Below, one piece after another: positions 34,152-41,552 of a DNA stretch of 64,000 bases; the stretch's first letter is position 1, and each line of letters opens with the position of its first letter. The stretch is from Dermatophilaceae bacterium Soc4.6 (GTDB taxonomy: Bacteria > Actinomycetota > Actinomycetes > Actinomycetales > Dermatophilaceae), in assembly GCA_039889245.1 (NCBI GenBank), contig JAZGVH010000002.1, positions 3,224,001-3,288,000 of the forward strand, in the 5' to 3' direction. The notes under the pieces were generated by a model. It did not search any database. It worked only from the letters and a program-made list of their open reading frames with translations, and had not been told where the DNA came from. The position numbers were made by a program, and so were the translations under genes.

Positions 34152-34215
34152 GGAGGCCCGCCCACCCGCCGGCACACGCCTTCACGTGAAGCCGTAGGCG
34201 CAGGGCACCCTCGGC

Positions 34216-34641
34216 TCAGGCGGCCCCGGCCGGGCCGTCGACGTTGACCGTCGGCACTCCCGAGCCGCACCGCACGACGACGGCGCGCGAGGTGGTGGGG
34301 CCCGGGTTCGACTCGCGGTGCACCGCGCCGGCGGGCACGTGGAGGAAGTCGCCCTCGCGTGCCTCGACGACGTGGCCACCTCGTGGACCCGACTCGAGGC
34401 GGAACGTCCCCGAGACGATGTAGAGCGTCGTCTCGTGGTCCCCGTGGTGGTGCCAGCCGGTGACCGCCCCGGCCTGCGTGTCCACCGTGCCCGACCACAT
34501 CCCGCCCGTCGAGAGCGCGACCTCGCGCGACATCCCGGGGGTGGGGTCGGCGGGCGAGAGGCCTCCCGCCGGCACCCGCTCGCACGGACGAGCAGGGTCA
34601 GCACGAGCAGGCTCAGGACGGATGCCGTCGGCGGGGGTCAT
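34216..34641 (-). CDS. Cupin-domain protein
   Basis: 141-aa single-domain beta-barrel protein. After a Pro-rich N-terminus (about 30 residues) comes the cupin with motif 1 GWHHHGDHETTLYIVSGTF (about 61-79, metal-binding His-His and Glu) and motif 2 FLHVPAGAVHRESNPG (about 97-112, third His). Probably a small-molecule-binding or dioxygenase-like protein. An ATG at 34656 would add five residues; I prefer 34641 (MTPADG). It ends 28 bases upstream of nothing else on this strand, so it is probably the last gene of the minus-strand run that starts with the response regulator, 28 bases after the GerMN lipoprotein gene. Confidence 0.82.
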   Translation of the reverse strand: MTPADGIRPEPARADPARPCERVPAGGLSPADPTPGMSREVALSTGGMWSGTVDTQAGAVTGWHHHGDHETTLYIVSGTFRLESGPRGGHVVEAREGDFLHVPAGAVHRESNPGPTTSRAVVVRCGSGVPTVNVDGPAGAA

Positions 34642-34669
34642 GACCCCATCCAACACCCGCCCCGGGTCC

Positions 34670-35374
34670 TCAGCCGGTGCCCGAGGTGGGCGACTGCACC
34701 GGCACCGGGTCGTCTCCGGGCAGCGGCACCAGGCGAGCCGGCCTCGTCGTGCCCGGTGCGAGGAGGGTGTCGAGCTGCTCGGTCGTCACCGCGTCGGTGG
34801 TCACGCCGCCGATGGGTGGGACCGGCACGTTGGCCGGCGTGCCGTCCTCCTGCACGAAGCGCACCCGGTCGACCCCGACGACAGAGGTCGCGGTGAGCAC
34901 GATCTGACCGATCGCCACGGGGAAGCGCACGGGGCTGGGGTCCTGCACCGTCGCCTGCAGCTCGATGGTCGCCGTGCCCCGGTCGACCGACCGCAGGGCC
35001 AGCGTGGATCCAGGGGCGAGGTCGGTGAGCAGACCCCTGCTGCGCTGACGCTCGGTGGGGCCGAGCGCCAGGCGGTGCAGCAGGTCCTGCACGAGCGGTC
35101 GCAGCGGCGCCGTCGATACCTCGACGATGAGCGGGACGAGGCGCTGCTGGCCGTCGACGAGGTAGACGGTGCCCCGGGCGGAGGCCGACGTCGGCTCCGG
35201 AGCCGACGGTGCCGCGGGGGTCGCCGTCGTGGTGACCAGGCCGTAGGGCACCTCATCGGGCGGCACGGAGATCGCCGCACCACCGCTGGGCAGGCTGCAG
35301 GCGCCGAGCAGCAGGCCCGGCACGAGGCAGGCGATGAGCGCGGTCAGCCCGACGCCCTCGGCCCGGCGCCTCAC
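34670..35374 (-). CDS. GerMN-domain lipoprotein
   Basis: 234-aa (from GTG 35374; GTG 35377 is equally possible) exported lipoprotein. Signal peptide with lipobox LLGAC (Cys about 26), a Ser/Pro/Thr linker, then a GerMN (sporulation/germination-like) domain: GTVYLVDGQQRLVPLIVEV (about 65-83) and PLVQDLLHRLALGPTERQRS. The start overlaps the histidine kinase stop (GTGA), so lipoprotein and kinase are coupled. In mycobacteria MtrA-MtrB is followed by LpqB, also a GerMN lipoprotein that modulates the kinase; this one is shorter and lacks the propeller, but an accessory sensor role is a reasonable inference. Confidence 0.82.
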   Translation of the reverse strand: MRRRAEGVGLTALIACLVPGLLLGACSLPSGGAAISVPPDEVPYGLVTTTATPAAPSAPEPTSASARGTVYLVDGQQRLVPLIVEVSTAPLRPLVQDLLHRLALGPTERQRSRGLLTDLAPGSTLALRSVDRGTATIELQATVQDPSPVRFPVAIGQIVLTATSVVGVDRVRFVQEDGTPANVPVPPIGGVTTDAVTTEQLDTLLAPGTTRPARLVPLPGDDPVPVQSPTSGTG

Positions 35375-36825
35375 CACGCCACCACCTGCCCGTCCCCGGA
35401 GCGCACGGCCGGGTTCGGTTGCCCCGTCGCGAGCGGCAGCTCGAGACAGAAGCGGGCACCGGGGGAGGCGTCCTCGCACCACACGCGTCCGCCGTGGGCC
35501 AGGGCGGTCTCGGCGACGATGCTCAGGCCCAGCCCACTGCCGGGCAGGCTGCCGCGGGAGCCACCCCGGGCGAAGCGCTCGAAGATGCGCTCGCGCTCGG
35601 CCTCGGGCACCCCCGGCCCCGCGTCGGTGACCTCGATGCGCACCCGGTCGCGCACGCCCCGCACGCGCACACCGCGTACCCCGCCGCCGTGCCGGTCGGC
35701 GTTCTCGAGCAGGTTGACCAGGGCCCGGGAGACCTGGTGCTTGTCGACCTCGACGAGCCCGGCGGGACGCGAGCCCGGGCCGCTGACGGACATCAGCGTG
35801 AGGTCGCGGTGGCCGGCCGCGAGGGTCTCGAGCACCAGCTCGGCGACCTCGACCGGCGCGAGCACCTGACCGCGCACACCGGCGTCGAGGCGGCCCAGCT
35901 CGAGGAGGTCCTCAAGGGTGCGCTGGAAGCGGTCGAGCTCGGTGCTGACGAGGTCGACCGCCCGGCGGGTGCGCTCGGGCAGCTCGTCGCGCCGGCGGCA
36001 AATGACGTCGACGCAGGCGACGAGCGTGGTGAGCGGAGAGCGCAGCTCGTGGCCCACGTCGGCGGCGAACCGCGCGTCGCGCTGGATCCGCTCGTCGAGG
36101 GCCTCGACCATCTCGTTGAAGGAGCCGACGATGGTGGCGAGGTCGGGGTCCGTCGTCGGCGGCAGCCGCGTCTGCAGGCCACCAGCCCCGATCCGCGCCG
36201 CCGCCGTCGCCACGTCGTCGAGGGGGGCCATCACCCGGCCGGCGGCGAACCGGCCGACCACGGCGCCGACACCGGTGCCGACGAGGGCGAAGGCGAGCAG
36301 CACCACCATCAGGGTCGACAGCGTCGAGTCCAGCTCGCTCGTGTGGACGAGCTCGTAGAACTGCGCGTCGGCGCGAGCCAGGGGCACCCCGATGACGATG
36401 ACCGTCTCACCGCCCGACCTGGCCCAGGCGTAGGTGACCGCTCCGTCGTCGACGCCGGCGCGGACCGACGCCGGCAGCGACCCGGGACCCTGGTCGAGCG
36501 AGGTGGAGAACCAGCGGCCGGCCCGGTGCACGATCAGGTCGGAGTCGGAGGGCGCCCCCACTGCTCCGAGCACGTCCGGCACCCGGGCGCCCTGGGTCAG
36601 CAGCCCGTCGGCGACGACCGACGCATCGGCATAGGTCTGGCGCAGGGCAGAGGTCTCCCGCTGCTCGATGAGGTAGTGGCGCGCCACGAGGTAGGTGCCG
36701 ACGGAGAGCAGGGCCGAGACCAGCAGCGCGCCCACGGCGAAGAAGAGGGTCGCCGTGTCGCGCAGACCGAGGGGCCGTCGACGCAGCACCTGCTCCACCC
36801 ACCGGGGGCGCCGGCGCGGCATCAT
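35371..36825 (-). CDS. Sensor histidine kinase
   Basis: 484-aa membrane histidine kinase. TM1 about 22-44, extracytoplasmic sensor domain about 50-165, TM2 about 168-192, HAMP about 193-245 (APLDDVATAAARIGAGGL), HisKA with phosphoacceptor His259 in DVGHELRSPLTTL, and HATPase with N-box LVNLLENADRHGGG, G1 VTDAGPGVP and G2 GSGLGLSIVAE. Start ATG 36825 overlaps the response regulator stop. The C-terminus continues to a GerMN lipoprotein gene with a 4-base overlap. Signal unknown; the architecture resembles MtrB/CseC-type kinases that monitor the cell envelope. Confidence 0.93.
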   Translation of the reverse strand: MMPRRRPRWVEQVLRRRPLGLRDTATLFFAVGALLVSALLSVGTYLVARHYLIEQRETSALRQTYADASVVADGLLTQGARVPDVLGAVGAPSDSDLIVHRAGRWFSTSLDQGPGSLPASVRAGVDDGAVTYAWARSGGETVIVIGVPLARADAQFYELVHTSELDSTLSTLMVVLLAFALVGTGVGAVVGRFAAGRVMAPLDDVATAAARIGAGGLQTRLPPTTDPDLATIVGSFNEMVEALDERIQRDARFAADVGHELRSPLTTLVACVDVICRRRDELPERTRRAVDLVSTELDRFQRTLEDLLELGRLDAGVRGQVLAPVEVAELVLETLAAGHRDLTLMSVSGPGSRPAGLVEVDKHQVSRALVNLLENADRHGGGVRGVRVRGVRDRVRIEVTDAGPGVPEAERERIFERFARGGSRGSLPGSGLGLSIVAETALAHGGRVWCEDASPGARFCLELPLATGQPNPAVRSGDGQVVAW

Positions 36826-37547
36826 CCGGTGTCCAGCCGGTATCCCTGACCGCGCACCGTCACCACGAGCACCGGTGCGGCCGGGTCCCGCTCGATCTTG
36901 GTACGCAGCCGGCGCACGTGCACGTCGACGATGCGCTCGTCCCCGAAGTAGTCGCGGTCCCAGACCCGCTCGAGCAGGGAGCGGCGCGACAGGACCCGGC
37001 CCGAGGGCGAGGCCAGCTCGACCAGCAGCCGGAACTCCGTGATGGTCAGGCGCACCTCGTCGCCTCCGCGGCGCACGACCCCGGCTCCCACGTCGAGCAC
37101 GAGCGGCCCCTCGCTCGAGAGCACCAGGGGGGCGGGCGCCCCGCCTCCTGCGTCGTCCGCTTCGCCGCCTCCCGAGTCGGACGACCGGCGTCTCATCGCC
37201 CGCAGCCGGGCCCCGATCTCGGCGACCTGGAACGGCTTGGTCACGTAGTCGTCGGCCCCGGCCTCCAGGGCGCTGATGATGTCGTCGGTGCCCGACCGCG
37301 CGCTGACGACGATGATCGGTGCCCGGCTGAAGGGCCGCACCTCGCGGATGAAGGCGAGGCCGTCCATCCCTCCGAGGGTGAGGTCGACGAGCATGAGATC
37401 GGGCGGGGTGCGGCCCACCTGCACGAGGGCCGACTCGGCGCTCGCCGCCTCGACCACGTCGTAGCCCTCGTCCTCCATGGCCAGCCCCAGGGCAGCGCGG
37501 ATGCCGTCGTCGTCCTCGAGCACCAGGAGCGTCACCACCTGCCCCAT
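36822..37547 (-). CDS. OmpR-family response regulator
   Basis: 241-aa response regulator, start ATG 37547. Receiver domain 1-118 with acidic pocket EDDD (11-14), phosphoacceptor Asp55 in LMLVDLTLGG, Thr/Ser at VVSARS and Lys in DYVTKPF. A Gly/Ala-rich linker (about 125-140) leads to a winged-helix DNA-binding domain with LTITEFRLLVELASPSGRVL and the recognition segment DERIVDVHVRRLRTKIE. Cognate kinase and GerMN lipoprotein follow with 4-base overlaps. A short inverted repeat 29 bases upstream of its start is a candidate autoregulatory site. Confidence 0.93.
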   Translation of the reverse strand: MGQVVTLLVLEDDDGIRAALGLAMEDEGYDVVEAASAESALVQVGRTPPDLMLVDLTLGGMDGLAFIREVRPFSRAPIIVVSARSGTDDIISALEAGADDYVTKPFQVAEIGARLRAMRRRSSDSGGGEADDAGGGAPAPLVLSSEGPLVLDVGAGVVRRGGDEVRLTITEFRLLVELASPSGRVLSRRSLLERVWDRDYFGDERIVDVHVRRLRTKIERDPAAPVLVVTVRGQGYRLDTG

Positions 37548-37575
37548 CCTGCCAGCGGCTGCTGCCGACCCCGGT

Positions 37576-37588
37576 GTTGTCACACAAC
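37576..37588. promoter_or_regulatory. Inverted repeat upstream of the response regulator
   Basis: GTTGTCACACAAC: 5-base arms around CAC, an AT-richer patch in a divergent intergenic region (37548-37714). Could be an operator for the regulator or an unrelated small palindrome; only the sequence symmetry supports it. Confidence 0.3.
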
Positions 37589-37714
37589 TGCAAAGCCGTC
37601 GGCGGACCATCTCAACATCGGCGGGCCAAGGTAGGGGGTGACCGGTGCGACCGTGTTTCGGCGGTGGTCGAGCCCGTTCAGGCCGGCTCCCGCCGTCGAT
37701 GAGAGAGGTGCGCG

Positions 37715-38050
37715 ATGTCTGCTGGCGTGATCGGCCTGATCGGGCTCCGTGTGAGCGACGACGGTGACGGCACGGTCAGCGTCGCCCTCGACGGCGCTCA
37801 CCTGGCCCAGGGTCTCGTCGAGCTGCGGTGCCTGCCGACGGTGCTGCCCGGTGGCACCGACACCCTGCGGATCGACCTGCGAGCTGCCGACCACCTCTCG
37901 TCGATCAGCGTCGCCACCCTCCTGCGGGTCAAGCGCGTGTGCGTGGCTCGTCGCATCCACCTCGTTCTCGAGCGCCCGACGGGCCGCGGCCATGGCCGGC
38001 TCGTGCGGGAGGGTCTGCGTGACGTGCTCGAGTCGGCGGTCAGGCGATGA
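37715..38050 (+). CDS. STAS-like small protein
   Basis: 111-aa cytoplasmic protein that reads as a short STAS/anti-anti-sigma fold: beta strand TLRIDLRAADHLSSISVATL (about 50-69), with a Ser/Ser/Ser cluster where the phosphorylatable Ser of SpoIIAA-like proteins sits, then helix LRVKRVCVARRIHLVL and a final amphipathic helix. The usual LDSSGLG loop is changed to LSSISVA, so assignment is tentative. First of three genes joined by ATGA overlaps; ribosome site GAGAGAGG precedes ATG 37715. Confidence 0.6.
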   Translation: MSAGVIGLIGLRVSDDGDGTVSVALDGAHLAQGLVELRCLPTVLPGGTDTLRIDLRAADHLSSISVATLLRVKRVCVARRIHLVLERPTGRGHGRLVREGLRDVLESAVRR

Positions 38051-38676
38051 GCCCGTCGAGCCCCTCGGTGCTCGCTCCGGACACGGCCGCCGTCACCATC
38101 TCGACGTATGCCGCCCGGGCCGGGTTCACGCTCGCGATGAGCGTGGGCCACCACGCGGCGGTCCGGCTCGTGCCCGGGGCGCGCCGGATCGGCCTCGTGG
38201 TGGCCCACGACGCGCAGCCGGGCTCGCCGCTGGCCGACGACCTCGCCATCCGGGTCCCCTCGGCGTCGACCACGGTCTGGGCCCATGACGACGGGTCGGT
38301 GCTGGTGCGGGCGACGTTCGCGCCACCGGCTCTGCTGGTGCCGGCCGACCAGGGGCTCCCCGTGGCCATGGTTCCCCAGGTGCCCGGTGACCCGGGGCAG
38401 GTGCACCTCGCGCCCGGCGACCGGCTGCTGGTGCTCACCGCGGCCGCGTTCGACCAGGCGCCACAGGTGGTGGCCCGGCTGGTCCGTGGCGACGACGTCT
38501 CGGCCGCTGATCGCCGCCACCTGCGCGGCCTGCGGATGGAGCCCGACGAGGCCCTGCTGCGTCGGTTCCTTCGCCATGCTCCCTCTGCCGGGGGCGCCGT
38601 GCTCACGCGTGCCTGCGTGACACCCGGCAACCCCCCGCCCCTGTCACTGCACACGACCGACCGGAGGACCCGATGA
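38047..38676 (+). CDS. Unknown protein, possible degenerate PP2C/SpoIIE-like fold
   Basis: 209-aa protein not recognised with certainty; ATG 38047 overlaps the previous stop. It has alternating strands such as RIGLVVAHDAQPG (about 39-51) and the segment LAPGDRLLVLTAAAFDQAP (about 118-136), which resembles the conserved strand before the aspartate of PP2C/SpoIIE phosphatases (normally PGDxLLLYTDG). Here the TDG is TAA, so catalysis would be lost. Ends with a Pro/Arg-rich tail. Coupled to the STAS-like gene, it could be a partner in a partner-switching module. No TM helix. Confidence 0.5.
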   Translation: MSPSSPSVLAPDTAAVTISTYAARAGFTLAMSVGHHAAVRLVPGARRIGLVVAHDAQPGSPLADDLAIRVPSASTTVWAHDDGSVLVRATFAPPALLVPADQGLPVAMVPQVPGDPGQVHLAPGDRLLVLTAAAFDQAPQVVARLVRGDDVSAADRRHLRGLRMEPDEALLRRFLRHAPSAGGAVLTRACVTPGNPPPLSLHTTDRRTR

Positions 38677-38906
38677 CTGCCACCACGACCGATCGGCACC
38701 ACTTGAGCACCCAGACCTCGAGCGAGGCGTTCCTCGCCGAGGTCAGGGTGCAGTGGGCGAGCGCCACGAGCCAGCTGCAGGACGCGGCCGCCCGCGGCGA
38801 CGACGCCGCCCAGCAGGACGCGAACGACCGTCTCGAGGAGCTGCGCGAGCTGTTGTGGCACCAGGACCTGTCGCTCGACGTCCTGCGTCGGGACACGGTC
38901 CGCTGA
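38673..38906 (+). CDS. Small coiled-coil protein
   Basis: 77-aa acidic protein with no family I recognise. After a Thr/Ser-rich start (about 16 residues) nearly all the rest is one helical, charged stretch, including SEAFLAEVRVQWASATSQL, DDAAQQDANDRLEELREL and DLSLDVLRRDTVR. ATG 38673 overlaps the stop of the previous gene, and it is the last of the three coupled genes. The start is supported only by this overlap and codon usage. Confidence 0.55.
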   Translation: MTATTTDRHHLSTQTSSEAFLAEVRVQWASATSQLQDAAARGDDAAQQDANDRLEELRELLWHQDLSLDVLRRDTVR

Positions 38907-38927
38907 CCCCCGCCGCCCGGCGACGGC

Positions 38928-39353
38928 CTAGGCGTGGCGCGAGCGGAAGGGCAGCCACACCGCGAGGCCGGTCAGGCCCATCGCCAGCGGGAAGTGGATG
39001 GCGGTGACGGCGGGGGAGTCGCCGATCAGGCTCCCGAGGTGTCCCTCGAGGGCGAGCAGGACGAGGAAGACGGCCGAGCCGATGATCAGGTCTCGGCGTG
39101 AGCGCAGCCTGACCACGGCGATCACGAGCGCGACGAGCGCGAGCGCGATGCAGATCTTGGCACCGAGGTCGTGCACCTGGACCCATCGGACCTGGTAGTC
39201 CTCGCCCTCGCGGACGAGGAGGCCGGCCCACACGCCCTGGAGCACGACGGCGACGCCCGCGACCGTCGAGGCGACGGTGTAGGCGAGGCTGTGCGCGCCC
39301 AGGGTGCGCGTCACGGCGGTGGGGTTGCGGGTGGTGGTGGCGGTGTCTGACAT
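38928..39353 (-). CDS. Small four-helix membrane protein
   Basis: 141-aa protein from ATG 39353 with four hydrophobic segments (about 20-40, 58-78, 85-103 and 118-136); the third reads KICIALALVALVIAVVRL and is followed by RSRRDLIIGSAVFLVLL. Short polar N-terminus, basic C-terminus (RSRHA). Not recognised. It is convergent with the STAS-like operon (21-base gap). The 220 bases upstream are unusually AT-rich for this window and contain a CRP-like site, so it is probably regulated. Confidence 0.65.
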   Translation of the reverse strand: MSDTATTTRNPTAVTRTLGAHSLAYTVASTVAGVAVVLQGVWAGLLVREGEDYQVRWVQVHDLGAKICIALALVALVIAVVRLRSRRDLIIGSAVFLVLLALEGHLGSLIGDSPAVTAIHFPLAMGLTGLAVWLPFRSRHA

Positions 39354-39444
39354 GGGAGGTCCTTGGGGTCGGGGCCCGTCGGGGAGAGCCGTTCCCATCA
39401 CGCTACGGTCCGCTTTCGGGGGTTTCGACCGTCGTTGCCTAAGG

Positions 39445-39505
39445 TGATGTTAAATCAGATATTTCCCAGGTTTTTGGCAGTCTTCGCCACAGTGACTCAG
39501 GTCAC
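39445..39505. promoter_or_regulatory. AT-rich intergenic region with a CRP/FNR-like site
   Basis: GTGA-N6-TCAC at 39492-39505 is the half-site arrangement of CRP/GlxR-type regulators, here within the larger repeat CAGTGAC-TCAG-GTCACTG. About 40 bases away TGAT-N5-ATCA (39445-39457) is a second, weaker palindrome in an AT-rich patch. Both lie 90-150 bases upstream of the minus-strand small membrane protein gene and beyond the end of the FHA gene. The function is inferred from symmetry only. Confidence 0.45.
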
Positions 39506-39573
39506 TGGTGGATGCACCCGGGTGCGTCGATGACGCCTGTTGGCCACCGTATGCCGCCGGTTGCCGTGACTGG

Positions 39574-40275
39574 CTACACGCTGTCGGCCTGCTCCTCAGG
39601 GGCGGCCCGACGCACCACGATGCGGGTCCACGCCCCGACGTAGACCCGGTCGTCGCTGTCGAGCTCGGTGCGCGGACCGACCGCGACCGGGTCGACCGGC
39701 AGCGGGCCCGAGGCGGGGCCGACGAACGTGCCGTTCGCCGATCCGAGGTCCTCGACGAACCAGCGGGTGCCGTCGGTCGTCAGCTGGGCGTGGCGCCGGC
39801 TGACGCCCGTGTCGGAGGTGCAGTCGATGTCAGGCTCGATGCTGCGGCTGAGCGACATCCGGCCGACGAGGTTGCTACGCAGCGTCAGCGGCACGACGGT
39901 GGGCAGGCCGGGTGACGGCATCGGCTCCAGGGCCTCCTGCCCGGCATACCAGTCGGGGTCGACCCACACCTCGGCCACCCACTCCAGGGGGATCGACGGC
40001 GCGACCCGCGGCTGCTCGGGCGCCGCCGCCGCCGGCGGCGCAGTCGGTGCGGTCACAGGGCTCGCGGCCCGAGGCAGTGCGCCCGTCGTGAAGTCGTAGC
40101 CGCAGGCCTCGCAGAAGAGCGCCTCCGGCAGGTTGGTCGTCTGACAGTGCGGGCACTCCTGGCCGCTCGGGGCCGCCGTGGTGCTACCGACCGGCTGGGC
40201 GTGCGGGTCGATGGTGGCTCCGCAGGTGTCGCAGAAGTCCTCGGCCTGCGACTGGTGTCCGTGGGGACAGATCAT
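39574..40275 (-). CDS. FHA-domain protein with two zinc ribbons
   Basis: 233-aa cytoplasmic adaptor, start ATG 40275 (ribosome site GTGAGGA) overlapping the VWA stop. Zinc ribbon 1 (MICPHGHQSQAEDFCDTCG, 1-19), ribbon 2 (CPHCQTTNLPEALFCEACG, 41-59), a Pro/Ala linker, and a C-terminal FHA domain (about 130-225) with VGRMSLSRS, TGVSRRHAQL (phosphothreonine-binding Ser-Arg-Arg-His) and EDLGSANGTFVG. FHA domains bind phosphothreonine, so this is likely a reader of PknG-type kinase activity encoded six genes upstream on the same strand. Last gene of the ten-gene run; no terminator is obvious downstream. Confidence 0.9.
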   Translation of the reverse strand: MICPHGHQSQAEDFCDTCGATIDPHAQPVGSTTAAPSGQECPHCQTTNLPEALFCEACGYDFTTGALPRAASPVTAPTAPPAAAAPEQPRVAPSIPLEWVAEVWVDPDWYAGQEALEPMPSPGLPTVVPLTLRSNLVGRMSLSRSIEPDIDCTSDTGVSRRHAQLTTDGTRWFVEDLGSANGTFVGPASGPLPVDPVAVGPRTELDSDDRVYVGAWTRIVVRRAAPEEQADSV

Positions 40276-41552
40276 TTCCTCACCCGGGTCGTCTTCGTGG
40301 AGGCGGTGTCGAGGGCCATCTCGTCGAGACGGTCGGCACCCTTCTTCAACCGGACGGTACCCGTTTCCGCGTTCTCGATCTCGACGACCTTGCGCAGGCG
40401 CGACGTCATCTCGGCGTCGCCCGCGGCGTCGGCGAGCTGGACGGCCCGGCCGAGCTTCGACGTCGCCTCGTCGTCGCGGCCGGCGGCCTTGGCCACGAGC
40501 CCGTCCTGGATGACCTGGGCCAGCTCGGCCTGCCCGGTGTAGCGGGCGACCTGGTCGTCGATGCGGGTGGTGAGCGCGTCGTCGTTCGACCAGGTGGCCT
40601 TGACCAGGGCCTGGGTCTGGATCTCGTCGCCGAGCGCTACCTGCACCCGCGCCGCCAGCTGCTCCTGCCCCACCGACTTCGCCGGCAGGCGGACCGCGAC
40701 GTGGTAGTCGCGGCTCTCGTCCGCCCAGGCCCCGAGGGGGAACTGCGACGTGAGCGGGTTGACCGAGGTGCGACGCGAGGTGAGGTCCTCGAGGGTGGGG
40801 GCGACCTGCTTGACGAAGAGCGTCAGGGCGCCCTGCGGCGACCACACGCGCAGGTCGACCCCGGCGACCCCGCGAGCCATCGAGCGCCGCACCAGGCTGC
40901 TGAACTCCGCGGCCATCGCGCCGGCCGAGGGGATCAGGTCGACGGTGCCCATCAGGGCCGAGGCGATGCGGCGCACCTCGTCGACCTGCCACCGCGAGCC
41001 CAGCCCCCGGCAGTCGCACTGGAAGCGGCCGGCAGCGGCGGCGATCGACGCACTGAGCTGGTCGGGGGACTCGTGCTCGTTGGCCCCGTCGGTGAGCAGG
41101 ATCGCGTGCCGCTGGGTGGCCTGCGGCACGGAGTCGAAGACCTGGGTCGCCTTGGTCAGCCAGGTGCCCATCGCGGTGCCGCCGTCGGCCCGGAAGGCGG
41201 CCATGGCCGAGATGGCCTGGGTCCTCGTCGCCGCGTCCATGCGCACCATCTGCTGCCCGCCGGGCACGGCGTACGGGAAGACGAGGGTGCCGACGTGGTT
41301 GCCCGCGATGACGGCGAACCAGGTGCCGTCGAGGATCTCAGTGAGGGCCGCCGTGGCCGCGGCTCGGCCCTGGGCGATGCCGTCCGGACCCATCGAGCCG
41401 GAGGTGTCGACGATGATGACCTCGGCTGCGTCGGCGACGCCCGAGCCGGCCTGCCCCGCGTCCCGGCAGGTGACGCGCACGATGGCGTGCACGTCGGTGC
41501 CGCCGTCGGGCAGGAACTCGTTCTGGAAGACCTCGGCGGTGAACTGCGCCAT
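40272..41552 (-). CDS. VWA-domain protein
   Basis: 426-aa protein with an N-terminal von Willebrand A domain. Start ATG 41552 overlaps the PP2C stop. MIDAS metal site: DTSGSMG (Asp49, Ser51, Ser53), GGTAMGTWL (Thr about 122) and LLTDGANEHES (Asp about 150). After the VWA domain (about 40-230) comes a beta-sandwich-like region with DLRVWSPQGALTLFVKQVAP, and a helical tail with QADAAGDAEMTSRLRKVVE-like repeats. Cytoplasmic: no signal peptide. VWA proteins occur in Ter-type stress operons with TelA and AAA proteins, as here; the family typically supports metal-dependent protein assembly. Confidence 0.88.
   Translation of the reverse strand: MAQFTAEVFQNEFLPDGGTDVHAIVRVTCRDAGQAGSGVADAAEVIIVDTSGSMGPDGIAQGRAAATAALTEILDGTWFAVIAGNHVGTLVFPYAVPGGQQMVRMDAATRTQAISAMAAFRADGGTAMGTWLTKATQVFDSVPQATQRHAILLTDGANEHESPDQLSASIAAAAGRFQCDCRGLGSRWQVDEVRRIASALMGTVDLIPSAGAMAAEFSSLVRRSMARGVAGVDLRVWSPQGALTLFVKQVAPTLEDLTSRRTSVNPLTSQFPLGAWADESRDYHVAVRLPAKSVGQEQLAARVQVALGDEIQTQALVKATWSNDDALTTRIDDQVARYTGQAELAQVIQDGLVAKAAGRDDEATSKLGRAVQLADAAGDAEMTSRLRKVVEIENAETGTVRLKKGADRLDEMALDTASTKTTRVRK

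Noticed and set aside
34180-34191. CTTCACGTGAAG palindrome as a terminator
   Set aside because: Perfect 12-base palindrome in the short convergent gap after the flippase-like gene, but it has no loop and is too short to terminate alone; could be an E-box-like coincidence.
38047-38676. Annotation of this gene as an active PP2C/SpoIIE phosphatase
   Set aside because: Only one strand pattern resembles the family, and the metal-binding TDG is absent; function left open.
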